Assembly: GCF_001685015.1 (NCBI RefSeq)
Contig: NZ_MAYT01000029.1
Coordinates: 1-64,000 of the forward strand
Length of the DNA stretch: 64,000 nt
Direction: 5' to 3'
Origin: Pseudobacillus wudalianchiensis
GTDB lineage: Bacteria; Bacillota; Bacilli; Bacillales; Domibacillaceae
Shown: positions 53,449 through 61,969 of the stretch, piece by piece
How the letters are laid out: each line of letters begins with the position of its first letter
How positions within the stretch are numbered: position 1 is the stretch's first letter
Notes under the pieces: model-generated
The model's database searches: none
What the model was told of the DNA's origin: nothing
The model's input: only the letters and a program-made list of their open reading frames with translations
Position numbers and translations under genes: made by a program

Positions 53449-54215
53449 GCAGAAGCCGGAGCCTGTTGACCGTTTTCTCTTTCTCCCTGCGGCAACACTA
53501 ATATTTCTACCCGGCGATTCTTTGCCCGGCCTGCTTCTGTTGCATTCGAAGCAATTGGTTGATATTCCCCATACCCTTTCGCACTAAACAGACGAGGGTC
53601 GAGTTTGTTATTTTCTAATATGACTTTCATGAAGTTGACCGCTCTCATGGCGCTCAACTCCCAGTTCGATTCATATTCGGCCGTTTTAATAGGAATGTTG
53701 TCTGTATGACCGCTAATGATGACCATACGAGGCAAATCCATTTCTAGTAAACGTGAAATCTCTTGTGCTGCTTTCTTATCTTCTTCTCGGATTTCAGCCA
53801 CTCCCGAATTAAATAAAACATTGTCCCGAATACGCAGCAGCAATCCCTCTCCGCTTAATACGGTCTCTACTTTGTTCTGCAAATTGTTCTGCGAAATATA
53901 TTGATCAATTTTCACTTTCATTTGCGACAATTCTTTTTTGTCCTGTTCTTTTAAGCCTGATATCGCTTTGTTACGGGCATTATTTTCAGAAGTTGTTTCA
54001 GGCGGGGATATTTCAGGATAATCCATCACACCCGTCCCGCCTTGAAAAGCGCTATTGAATGCTTGAGACACAAGCTGGAATTTCTTTGCATCAACCGAAC
54101 TCATCGCAAACAGTACAATAAATAAAGCAAGCAGCAGAGTCAACAAGTCAGCGTAAGGAAGAAGCCATGATTCATCCATGTGCTCATGCTCTTCATGCTT
54201 CTTCCGCTTACTCAT
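53442..54215 (-). CDS. motB: Flagellar stator protein MotB
   Basis: MotB forms the H+-driven stator with MotA and anchors it to peptidoglycan. The 257-residue protein has a cytosolic basic N-terminus (SKRKKHEEHEHMDESWL) and one membrane helix with the proton-carrying Asp in LLPYADLLTLLLALFIV. The OmpA-like domain follows (VIISGHTDNIPI..SNWELSAMRAVNFM..RAKNRRVEILV). The detailed match is to H+-type MotB rather than Na+-type MotS. It overlaps motA by 8 bases. Confidence 0.92.
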   Translation of the reverse strand: MSKRKKHEEHEHMDESWLLPYADLLTLLLALFIVLFAMSSVDAKKFQLVSQAFNSAFQGGTGVMDYPEISPPETTSENNARNKAISGLKEQDKKELSQMKVKIDQYISQNNLQNKVETVLSGEGLLLRIRDNVLFNSGVAEIREEDKKAAQEISRLLEMDLPRMVIISGHTDNIPIKTAEYESNWELSAMRAVNFMKVILENNKLDPRLFSAKGYGEYQPIASNATEAGRAKNRRVEILVLPQGERENGQQAPASAN

Positions 54216-54999
54216 TTTTCTCCCCGCTTTCCTCCATTAATTTCTTCTTCTCCTCTGCCGGTAAATAAGAAGACAACTTTTGCTCCAGCACCCGTGGAGC
54301 TTCCCCCTCTAAAATAGAAAGGACCCCTTCAATCATCATTTCCTTTACTTTTACTTCTTGTTTGGATTTCCGCTTTAACTTATTTGCAAATGGATGCCAA
54401 AGCACGTAGCCTGTGAAAATCCCTAATAATGTTGCCACGAACGCCGCTGAGATGGCGTGGCCAAGTGTTTCTGTGTCATTCATGTTGCCAAGAGCTGCAA
54501 TCAAGCCGATAACCGCTCCAAGTACTCCAAGCGTCGGCGCATAGGTGCCCGCTTGAAGAAAAATGCTTGCTCCAGCATTATGACGTTCTTCCATAGCTGA
54601 AAGCTCCTCATTCATCACATCACGAATGTAATCGGCGTTCTGTCCGTCCACGGCAAGGCTTAGTCCATTTTTTAAAAAAGGCTCATTTACATCATTAATT
54701 TTTGCTTCAAGCGCAAGCAATCCTTCTTTTCTAGCAAGCTCAGCCCAGCTTGTAAACTGACTAATTACTTCTTGTGGCGACATCATTTGTCTCTCTTTGA
54801 AAATAATGCCGAAAAGCTTAGGTACTCTTTTTAGCTCACTTGATGGGAAGGCAATAACGATAGTAGCCACAGTTCCAAGCAAGATAATTAAAAGAGCTGC
54901 CGGGTTAATTATCACCGTAGGATTTACCCCTTTAAATACCATCCCGACTCCAACAGCCACAATACCTAGAATAATCCCTATGATTGTACTCTTATCCAT
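54208..54999 (-). CDS. motA: Flagellar stator protein MotA
   Basis: This membrane stator subunit couples proton flow to torque on FliG. The ~263-residue protein has four helices, a large cytosolic loop with the conserved charged residues (WAELARKEGLLALEA..MNEELSAMEERH), and the TYAPTLGVLGAVIGLIAAL helix. It closely matches B. subtilis MotA. The second ATG (54999) is used; another lies two codons upstream. A SigD-type -10 element lies 37 bp upstream. Confidence 0.93.
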   Translation of the reverse strand: MDKSTIIGIILGIVAVGVGMVFKGVNPTVIINPAALLIILLGTVATIVIAFPSSELKRVPKLFGIIFKERQMMSPQEVISQFTSWAELARKEGLLALEAKINDVNEPFLKNGLSLAVDGQNADYIRDVMNEELSAMEERHNAGASIFLQAGTYAPTLGVLGAVIGLIAALGNMNDTETLGHAISAAFVATLLGIFTGYVLWHPFANKLKRKSKQEVKVKEMMIEGVLSILEGEAPRVLEQKLSSYLPAEEKKKLMEESGEKNE

Positions 55000-55035
55000 T
55001 CTCATTCACCCTATATTTTTATTTTTGTATATCTA

Positions 55036-55043
55036 ATATCGGT
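55036..55043 (-). promoter_or_regulatory. SigD-type -10 element upstream of motA
   Basis: On the minus strand ACCGATAT matches the SigD -10 GCCGATAT at 7 of 8 positions. The -35 region is only a partial TAAA match (TGCAAA). In B. subtilis motAB is SigD-dependent. The rest of 55044-55236 is AT-rich with no other feature seen. Confidence 0.55.
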
Positions 55044-55236
55044 TAAAAAAAAGTTTTTTGCATTCGTTTTTATAAGTATTTTGCAGTCAAAAAGACTTCA
55101 TAAAAGAAAAAGAGAGTCGATACTATAAATATATCGTGTTTTCTTGTCGAATATTTAAATGATTTCTCCCATTTTTTCGACAAGAAAGGTACTTTTTTAT
55201 ATAACACGCCAAAAATAAAGAAAGACGGTCTATATA

Positions 55237-57252
55237 ATGAAAACTTTATCAGAGTTTTATCAAGGAGACATCGTTCTTCTCTCTCTCATCATTGGCATTT
55301 TCGGATCGTTCGTTACGTTAAACTTGCACGATCGGATCACCTCCTCAAAAAGCTCAAAGAGAAAAACATGGATACTTCTCGCTTCCTTTTCTATGGGCTT
55401 GACGATCTGGTCTGTTCATTTCATTGGCATGCTTGCTTTTTCTCTGCCAATTGCGGTCGATTATAAAGTAGGAATCGTTCTATTATCGATTGTTCCGGCA
55501 ATAGCAGCTTCAGCTATCGGCTTCTATACTCTTCATAAAAGACAAATGAAGCCCTTGACGATTGGCGTTTCTGGAATTCTTATCGGTCTAGCTATTGTAG
55601 CAATGCATTATTTAGGGATGAAAGCGATGGAAGTGACAGCGAGCATTTCCTACAGCCCCTCTCTAGTACTGTCATCTATTGTGATAGCAGCAGTTGTTTC
55701 ATACGTAGCTCTTTATATTTTTTATGAGTTTAATAAAAAGAAGAAGCTCTCCTACAAATTGGTGTCCAGCATCATTATGGGACTTGGCATCGCCAGCATG
55801 CATTACACCGGTATGAAAGCAGCCAACTTTTGTGTTCCGAACAGCTTTGCTTATAATAACGAACAATTTGATCAGCCGCTATCGCTTATTCTTTTGATTT
55901 TCTTTATGGTCGGTCTGCTATTTATCTTTTTTCTCACTGTTTCTGTTTTTGATCAACAAACCGCCATGCGGCTTGCTTATTATGATGACCTGACAGATTT
56001 GCCAAACCGCCGAAAGCTTCAAGTGACGGCTGATTCTTATTTAGCTGAGGAACAAAAAACAATCGTACTCATCATGCTGGATATTGATAACTTTATGTGG
56101 ATTAATGAAACATTTGGGTTTATGAACGGCAATTTATTGATGAAAGCTTTCTCGCATCGACTTGAATTACTCGTTCCTACAGATGGACTGCTGAGCCGGG
56201 TGGAAGGCAATAAATTTACGATCCTCTTTGTTGAAAGATACACGGAGCAGGAAGCGATCGAAAAAGCAATGAATTTGCTGAAGAGGCTATCTGATCCATT
56301 TACTATTCAGAAGCATCCCGTCACAGTAACCGTTTCCGCTGGCATCTCTTTCGCTCCAGCTCACGGCGGTACATTTGAACAACTAAATGCTGCCGCGGAG
56401 AAGGCTTTATATTTTGCAAAATCAAATGGTAAAAATCAAATTGTTATATACAACCCTGCCATCCACGATAATGAAAAAGAGCGCCAGATCGCGATGAGTT
56501 TTAGGGAAGCTCTACAAAACAATGAATTTTACCTGTGCTATCAGCCTAAATACAATGTGAAAGAAAAAAGGATCATCAGTGCTGAAGTACTTGTTCGCTG
56601 GAACAGTCCATTATTTGGCTTTGTGTCTCCTGCCGTTTTTATTCCAATTGCTGAGAAAAACGGCTTTATCACCGAATTAACGGAATGGATTTTGAATGAG
56701 GCCTGTCGGCAGATGAAAGAGTGGAGAAATTGTAACCATCCACTTGAAAAGATAGCTGTTAATATTTCTGCTCCAATGTTTCTGTCTAACGTCCTCCATC
56801 AGACTGTAACGGACACACTGAAGAAATACGATTTAGACAGCAAGCACTTGGAATTGGAGATCACCGAAACGTCTATTATGGAAAACCTTGATGCTGCCGT
56901 AAGTGTCATTGAACGTCTTAAAGAAGACCGTATTTCGATTGCTCTTGACGATTTCGGAACGGGCGTATCCTCGCTGACTTATTTGAAAAAGCTGCCGATT
57001 CATGCCTTGAAAATTGATAAATCGTTCATTGACGATATCAACACATCGCCTGAAGGCCGTGCACTTGTTCAGATGATTATAAATTTAGGAAAGTTATTTA
57101 GACTGCATATTGTAGCAGAGGGTGTGGAAACAGAGGAACAGCTGCATACTCTCGTTTCGTTGAATTGTGATGAAATTCAGGGTTATTTTATTAGCAAGCC
57201 GCTGCAAGCTCATGAGTTAAACGAATTTCTTCAAGCATTTCGTGTTGGATAA
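55237..57252 (+). CDS. MHYT-GGDEF-EAL c-di-GMP phosphodiesterase-like protein
   Basis: The 671-residue protein has an N-terminal MHYT sensor with seven helices (about 10-235; motifs HFIGM, MHYLGM, MHYTGM). A GGDEF domain (about 245-405) has active site VEGNKF, not GGDEF, so cyclase activity is unlikely. An EAL domain (about 425-670) has EVLVRW, NISAPMF, LELEITE, LDDFGTG, LKIDKSFI and VAEGVE, so the metal and catalytic residues look intact. It probably degrades c-di-GMP in response to a gas or redox signal at the membrane. It is divergent from motAB and resembles B. subtilis YkoW. Confidence 0.85.
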   Translation: MKTLSEFYQGDIVLLSLIIGIFGSFVTLNLHDRITSSKSSKRKTWILLASFSMGLTIWSVHFIGMLAFSLPIAVDYKVGIVLLSIVPAIAASAIGFYTLHKRQMKPLTIGVSGILIGLAIVAMHYLGMKAMEVTASISYSPSLVLSSIVIAAVVSYVALYIFYEFNKKKKLSYKLVSSIIMGLGIASMHYTGMKAANFCVPNSFAYNNEQFDQPLSLILLIFFMVGLLFIFFLTVSVFDQQTAMRLAYYDDLTDLPNRRKLQVTADSYLAEEQKTIVLIMLDIDNFMWINETFGFMNGNLLMKAFSHRLELLVPTDGLLSRVEGNKFTILFVERYTEQEAIEKAMNLLKRLSDPFTIQKHPVTVTVSAGISFAPAHGGTFEQLNAAAEKALYFAKSNGKNQIVIYNPAIHDNEKERQIAMSFREALQNNEFYLCYQPKYNVKEKRIISAEVLVRWNSPLFGFVSPAVFIPIAEKNGFITELTEWILNEACRQMKEWRNCNHPLEKIAVNISAPMFLSNVLHQTVTDTLKKYDLDSKHLELEITETSIMENLDAAVSVIERLKEDRISIALDDFGTGVSSLTYLKKLPIHALKIDKSFIDDINTSPEGRALVQMIINLGKLFRLHIVAEGVETEEQLHTLVSLNCDEIQGYFISKPLQAHELNEFLQAFRVG

Positions 57253-57269
57253 AGATAAACAGCAGAAAT

Positions 57270-57317
57270 AAAAAAGACACAGCACCTGGAGCCTAACCTG
57301 GATGCTGTGTCTTTTCT
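57270..57317 (+). terminator. Terminator of MHYT-GGDEF-EAL gene
   Basis: AAAAGACACAGCA pairs with TGCTGTGTCTTTT around a partly self-complementary loop. Confidence 0.8.
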
Positions 57318-57351
57318 ATTTAGATCATAGGTTTAGCTGCTTTGCGCTAAT

Positions 57352-57388
57352 AAACTAAAAAACCGGACGTTGTCCGGTTTTTTAGTTT
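57352..57388 (-). terminator. Terminator of hmp (17-bp perfect stem)
   Basis: A perfect 17-bp stem (57352-57368 with 57372-57388) with a 3-base loop and A6/T6 at its base lies just beyond the hmp stop. Because it is symmetrical it can work on both strands. Confidence 0.85.
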
Positions 57389-57392
57389 ATTT

Positions 57393-58592
57393 TTATGAAA
57401 GTTGAACAGCTGGCCCGAAGAATTCGAACTTGATTTGCTCTTCTGGAATGCCATTTTCTTTTAAATGTCCGATCACAGCGCCCATGAATGGAATTGGACC
57501 ACAGATATAGCAGACACTGTTTGCAGGAACAACTTCTTTTAAAAACTCTGCACTGATGTGCCCTTCAACGTCACAAATAGTCTCTTGATTCTTTTTCTCG
57601 CCGTAAGCCACGAAGGAACGGGCATTTTCTAATTCGCTTACTAATTGTTTAGTGTGTTCTTTGAAAGCATGTGCTTCTTCATTGCGAGCAGCATGGATAA
57701 AGACAACTTCCCGTTTGCTGTTTTTGACTGCAAGTGTTTCAAGCATGCTCATCGTTGGTGTAATACCTACGCCACCGCTGATCAAAGTAACCGGTGCATC
57801 ACTGTCCACATCAAGGTAGAAATCTCCAGCAGGTGCACTCACTTCAATAACGTCACCTTTGTTCACGTGGTCATGCAAGTAATTGGAGGCTTTCCCTTCC
57901 GGCTGGTTATCTGCTTCCCGCTTAACAGAGATACGATAATACTCGCTGTTAGGAGCAGCAGACAGGCTGTATTGGCGGTTGACGATATTTTTTTCACCAG
58001 GAATATCAAATTTCACAGTAATGTATTGTCCCGGTTGAAAATCAGGCAGCTGCACGCCATCTTTTGGCTTCAAGTAGAAGGAAGTAATAAGCGAGCTTTC
58101 CTCTACTTTATCAGCAACTTCAAACTCTTTAAAGTCTAGCCACCCACCTGGCTGTTCGCTTGCTTCTTTGTACATGTTTGCCTCTGTATCAATAAACACT
58201 TGGGCAATCGCTCCATATGCTTCTGCCCATGCATTAATAATATCATCTGTTGCCGCATCACCTAGTACTTCTTTGATTGCTTTTAATAAATATTCTCCGA
58301 CTATTGGATAATGTTCCGGCTTAATCGCCAAGCTGCGGTGTTTATGAGCAATTTGTGTCACCGCTGGAATTAATACTTCTAACTGATCAATATATTTCGC
58401 TGCCGCATACACTGTGTTCGCTAGGGCTGTTTGCTGGCGGCCTTTTTCCTGATTAGCATGGTTAAAGATATCCAAAAGTTCTGGATGAGCTTCAAACATA
58501 CTTTTATAAAAATGTGTGGTAATGTCTTTTCCTCTTTGTTCAAGTACAGGTGCAGTTGATTTTACAATATCAATGGTTTTTTGGGATAGCAT
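57393..58592 (-). CDS. hmp: Flavohemoglobin (nitric oxide dioxygenase) Hmp
   Basis: The enzyme converts NO to nitrate using O2 and NAD(P)H. The 399 residues equal B. subtilis Hmp. It has a globin domain (1-~140) with proximal His in VTQIAHKHRSLAI and distal-site Tyr/Gln region. The FAD domain has RQYSLSAAP, and the NAD domain has LISGGVGITPTMSML and YICGPIPFM. The start is the second of two ATGs behind GGAGGG. Expression is probably controlled by NsrR through the palindrome at 58622-58644. Confidence 0.94.
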   Translation of the reverse strand: MLSQKTIDIVKSTAPVLEQRGKDITTHFYKSMFEAHPELLDIFNHANQEKGRQQTALANTVYAAAKYIDQLEVLIPAVTQIAHKHRSLAIKPEHYPIVGEYLLKAIKEVLGDAATDDIINAWAEAYGAIAQVFIDTEANMYKEASEQPGGWLDFKEFEVADKVEESSLITSFYLKPKDGVQLPDFQPGQYITVKFDIPGEKNIVNRQYSLSAAPNSEYYRISVKREADNQPEGKASNYLHDHVNKGDVIEVSAPAGDFYLDVDSDAPVTLISGGVGITPTMSMLETLAVKNSKREVVFIHAARNEEAHAFKEHTKQLVSELENARSFVAYGEKKNQETICDVEGHISAEFLKEVVPANSVCYICGPIPFMGAVIGHLKENGIPEEQIKFEFFGPAVQLS

Positions 58593-58621
58593 CATAAGCC
58601 CTCCAATTAGTGGTTTGTTTA

Positions 58622-58644
58622 AAGATGTATTTTAAATACATCTT
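58622..58644. promoter_or_regulatory. NsrR operator between hmp and nsrR
   Basis: AAGATGTATTT-T-AAATACATCTT is a perfect 11-1-11 palindrome. It matches the NsrR motif (ATGTATTT-n-AAATACAT type). It lies 30 bp upstream of hmp and in front of divergent nsrR. Confidence 0.85.
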
Positions 58645-58768
58645 ATTTATAATCCTTTTTTCTTCCCGAAGCAATACTTTTTAATGAGTGTAATAAAACG
58701 TTCACATTCTTTGATTCCTTGAATTGACACATATATAATAGATGTATCAAATAATAGTGGTGAAAAAT

Positions 58769-59215
58769 ATGAAATTAACTCTCTACACTGATTATTCGCT
58801 GCGTGTATTGCTCTATTTAGCCTCTAAACCACAGGATGAGCTTTCCAATATAAAAGAAATTGCTGATTCTTATCAAATTTCAAAGAACCACTTAATGAAA
58901 GTGATTCATGAGCTCGGCAAACTAGGACTTATTGAAACGATTCGCGGACGGGGCGGCGGTATCCGCCTTGCCCTTTCACCAGAGGATATTAACATCGGCC
59001 AAGTCGTCCGGCAAACAGAGGAAGACTTTCATTTAGTCGAATGTTTTGATCCAAGCGCGAACCGTTGTGCTATTACATCGATCTGCGGTTTAAAGCACGT
59101 TCTCTTTCAGGCCTTGCAAGCGTATCTTGCTGTATTAGATCAATACACATTAAAGGATTTGGCCGTAAACCCCGATGCGATGAGACAGTTGTTATTTAAA
59201 AAACCCGAAGATTGA
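58769..59215 (+). CDS. nsrR: Nitric-oxide-sensing repressor NsrR (Rrf2 family)
   Basis: This 4Fe-4S repressor loses DNA binding on reaction with NO. The 148-residue protein has a winged helix (MKLTLYTDYSLRVLLYLAS..ISKNHLMKVIHELGKLG) and three cluster cysteines in VECFDPSANRCAITSICGL (about 92, 100, 106). The ATG at 58769 with GTGGTG upstream is preferred to an ATG 27 bases earlier. It is divergent from hmp with the operator between them. A half-site ATGTATCAAATA overlaps its own start region. Confidence 0.93.
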   Translation: MKLTLYTDYSLRVLLYLASKPQDELSNIKEIADSYQISKNHLMKVIHELGKLGLIETIRGRGGGIRLALSPEDINIGQVVRQTEEDFHLVECFDPSANRCAITSICGLKHVLFQALQAYLAVLDQYTLKDLAVNPDAMRQLLFKKPED

Positions 59216-59237
59216 TACCCATCTTCGGGTTTTTTAT
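59199..59237 (+). terminator. Terminator of nsrR
   Basis: AAAAACCCGAAGAT pairs with ATCTTCGGGTTTTT and is followed by T. The left arm encodes the last nsrR codons. Confidence 0.85.
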
Positions 59238-59404
59238 ATCTTTTCCGCATTTACATGGCACAAACGTGAAATGCTGTTTCTTAACAGAAAATTTGTACAG
59301 TTCCCCATAAAATGACCCTTTTGCCCGTATAAAATTTTGTCTCTTCCTCTATTCTTGTTACAATAGAATATATTCACTATTCTGTTTAAAAAAGGAGAGT
59401 ACAT

Positions 59405-60643
59405 ATGTCAAACTTTCAGCAAACATTGGAAAAGTACGCCGAGTTAGCAGTAAAGGTGGGTGTCAACATTCAAAAAGGCCAAACCCTTGTTATTAATACC
59501 TCTATTGACTCTGCTGAGCTTGTGCGATTAATTGTAAAAAAAGCGTACGAAGCCGGCGCAAAGCATGTACAAGTGAATTGGGATGATGATACGGTGTCAC
59601 GCCTAAAGTATGACTTGGCTCCTGATGAAGCATTCAAGGAGTTTCCAAAATGGCGTGTTCAAATGCTTGAACAATTGGCAGAAGAAGGCGCCGCTTTTAT
59701 GTCGATCGTTTCATCTAGTCCTGACTTGCTAAAAGGGGTCAATCCTGAACGTATTGCCGACTTCCAAAAAGCAGCTGGTCAAGCAATGAGAAAATACCGC
59801 CAATATATCCAGTCAGATAAGGTTAGCTGGACCGTCATTGCTGCTCCATCACAAGCTTGGGCCGCAAAAGTGTTTTCTGATCTCCCAGCAGAAGAACAAA
59901 TTCCTGCCTTATGGGAAGCAATCTTTAAAGCTGTACGGGCCGATACAGAGAACCCTGTCCAAGAGTGGAAAAATCATGACGCAGAATTGCATAAGAAAGT
60001 CGATTACTTAAACAATAAACGGTACAAAAAGTTACACTACAAAGCTCCAGGAACGGATTTAACGATTGAGCTTCCTGAAGGCCACCTGTGGGTCGGGGCA
60101 GGCAGTATTAACGAGAAAGGCCATGAATTTATGGCCAATATGCCAACAGAAGAAGTCTTCACCGTTCCACACAAAACCGGCGTGAACGGCTATGTATCCA
60201 GTACAAAGCCATTAAGCTACGGGGGAAATATTATCAATAATTTTAAAGTTACCTTTGAAAATGGCCGGATTACAAATGTCGAGGCAAAAGAAGGCGAAGA
60301 TGTGTTAAAGAAATTGGTTGAGACAGATGAAGGCTCTCATTACCTCGGTGAAATTGCTCTCGTGCCTCACCATTCACCTATTTCAGAATCAAACATCTTG
60401 TTTTACAACACACTATTCGATGAAAACGCTTCTAACCATTTAGCTATCGGCAGCGCTTATGCATTCTGTATTGAAGGCGGTAAGTCGATGTCTCAGGAAG
60501 AGCTTGAACAGCATGGGCTGAACACGAGCATTACCCATGTTGACTTCATGATCGGATCTGCAGAAATGGAAATCGACGGCATTAAAGAAAATGGAGAAAA
60601 TGAACCTATTTTCCGTAACGGAAATTGGGCAGAAGGCATTTAA
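59405..60643 (+). CDS. ampS: M29-family aminopeptidase AmpS
   Basis: This metal-dependent cytosolic aminopeptidase has 412 residues. Family motifs are LPEGHLWVGAGSINEKGHEFMANMPTEEVFTVPH (metal Glu and His), ETDEGSHYLGEIALVPH, FYNTLFDENASNHLAIGSAY and THVDFMIG (metal Asp). These match the thermophilic aminopeptidase T/AmpS family, which acts on broad N-terminal residues. A strong AAGGAGAG site precedes the ATG. It is monocistronic. Confidence 0.92.
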   Translation: MSNFQQTLEKYAELAVKVGVNIQKGQTLVINTSIDSAELVRLIVKKAYEAGAKHVQVNWDDDTVSRLKYDLAPDEAFKEFPKWRVQMLEQLAEEGAAFMSIVSSSPDLLKGVNPERIADFQKAAGQAMRKYRQYIQSDKVSWTVIAAPSQAWAAKVFSDLPAEEQIPALWEAIFKAVRADTENPVQEWKNHDAELHKKVDYLNNKRYKKLHYKAPGTDLTIELPEGHLWVGAGSINEKGHEFMANMPTEEVFTVPHKTGVNGYVSSTKPLSYGGNIINNFKVTFENGRITNVEAKEGEDVLKKLVETDEGSHYLGEIALVPHHSPISESNILFYNTLFDENASNHLAIGSAYAFCIEGGKSMSQEELEQHGLNTSITHVDFMIGSAEMEIDGIKENGENEPIFRNGNWAEGI

Positions 60644-60648
60644 CGATA

Positions 60649-60686
60649 GAAAAAGCTGTTTCCGCGTTAAGCCGGAAACAGCTTTT
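60649..60686 (+). terminator. Terminator of ampS
   Basis: AAAAGCTGTTTCCG pairs perfectly with CGGAAACAGCTTTT around an 8-base loop. The sequence from 60690 to 60788 contains nothing recognised. Confidence 0.85.
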
Positions 60687-60788
60687 AACGTTATTCAATC
60701 GATTAGATCACCCGGGGACAATTCGCAGGCTTTGTGCACGCTCCAACGCTGCCGCATTCAAAGCTAAAACTAGAAACCCGCCTAAAAT

Positions 60789-61694
60789 TTAAAGGCTAAA
60801 TTGATTTAAACGATTATAGTAATCAATGAGAAAATCATAAAATAATTTTTCTGAAGGCGGTAAAGTGCGTACTTTGGTTACGATGACGCCAACAGTTCTC
60901 GTTACTTGTGGTATACCAACGGGCAAGCTCACTGTTCCAGGCGGTGTTTGTTCAATTAACAACGTTTCTGGAAGGAGACTAACTCCGAGTCCAGCCTCTA
61001 TTAGTCCCTTAATCGTGTAGACATCTTCGCTTTCAAAACCGACTTGAGGTTCAAAATTCGCCTGACGGCATGCTTCGATGACCAGCTTTCTCATATCGTA
61101 ACCTGTTCGAAATAAAACAAATTGATCATGCATCAATTCTCGTAAATTAATGCTCTCTTTTTTAGCTAACCTATGATGGCTAGGAAGAAGCACTCTCATG
61201 CTTTCCGAGAAAAAGACTTGAGTTGAAATATCCGGCGTACTTTCTGGTACAGGGGAAACAAAAGCAAAATCAATTTCTCCCCTCTCTACTAGTTCGCGCA
61301 ATTCCTTATTCGATCCTTGATGAAAATCAAAACCGATATCCGAATATTGACTGCGAAAAGCGGAAATAACACGCGGCAATGTTTTCGTAGCTAAAGAGGT
61401 CGGAAAACCGAGTCGGATTTTTCCAGTTTCAGGGTTCAAATAGCTATTGATTGCTGCAACAGCCCGATCGATTTCATTCATGGCTGATTCCATATGCTGC
61501 AAAAATATTTTCCCAGCAAAAGTGAGTTTGACATTCCGGCCTTCGCGCACAAATAATTCAACGCCGAGCTCGTCTTCTAACTTGGCAATTTGCCGGCTGA
61601 CCGCTGATTGGGCCACGTGCAGACGATAAGCTGCTTCCGTAACATGTTCCTCTTTTGCCACTTCCATAAAATATTTAATTTGCCGAAGCTCCAT
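60789..61694 (-). CDS. LysR-family regulator, GltC-like
   Basis: The 301-residue protein has a LysR winged helix (MELRQIKYFMEVAKEEHVTE.., then LHVAQSAVSRQIAKLEDELG and LFVREGRN) and a periplasmic-binding-like effector domain. The N-terminal 70 residues agree closely with B. subtilis GltC, the activator of gltAB glutamate synthase. gltAB is not in the window, so the target is uncertain; a glutamate- or arginine-related role is plausible next to argF. Confidence 0.75.
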   Translation of the reverse strand: MELRQIKYFMEVAKEEHVTEAAYRLHVAQSAVSRQIAKLEDELGVELFVREGRNVKLTFAGKIFLQHMESAMNEIDRAVAAINSYLNPETGKIRLGFPTSLATKTLPRVISAFRSQYSDIGFDFHQGSNKELRELVERGEIDFAFVSPVPESTPDISTQVFFSESMRVLLPSHHRLAKKESINLRELMHDQFVLFRTGYDMRKLVIEACRQANFEPQVGFESEDVYTIKGLIEAGLGVSLLPETLLIEQTPPGTVSLPVGIPQVTRTVGVIVTKVRTLPPSEKLFYDFLIDYYNRLNQFSL

Positions 61695-61763
61695 TCTGTC
61701 CCCACCTTTTCAGCCATTTTGTATACTTCTTATTTTACCACGATATCTTTTTACAAACAGAAA

Positions 61764-61789
61764 AAAACGGACTAATCAAAGTCCGTTTC
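61764..61789 (-). terminator. Terminator of argF
   Basis: On the minus strand AAACGGACT pairs with AGTCCGTTT around a short loop and is followed by a run of seven U. Its distal arm overlaps the end of repeat copy B. Confidence 0.75.
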
Positions 61790-61914
61790 AGGATGTTGGC
61801 AAACGTTCGCTTTCTTGATTTCGCGTCCGACTGCGGTGCTCATGACCCTTATGATTGTTCCGCTCCTTACCAGGCTTCGTGCCTCGAAAGACAAGCGATT
61901 CCAATCAAACTGGA
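61784..61914. repeat. Dispersed intergenic element, copy B
   Basis: This ~131-bp element is homologous to copy A at 2187-2318 in the same orientation, with conserved ends and a more divergent middle. It lies between the LysR gene and argF. The terminal inverted repeat is less perfect here than in copy A. Confidence 0.65.
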
Positions 61915-61969
61915 TATTAAAAATATACTTCAACCACACTATTAAACGAACTAATAAAAGATCGTTTCT

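Noticed and set aside
60700-60775. Possible further copy of the dispersed intergenic element (CAGGCTTTGTGCACGC stretch)
   Set aside because: Only about 12 bases resemble copy B and neither end of the element is present.
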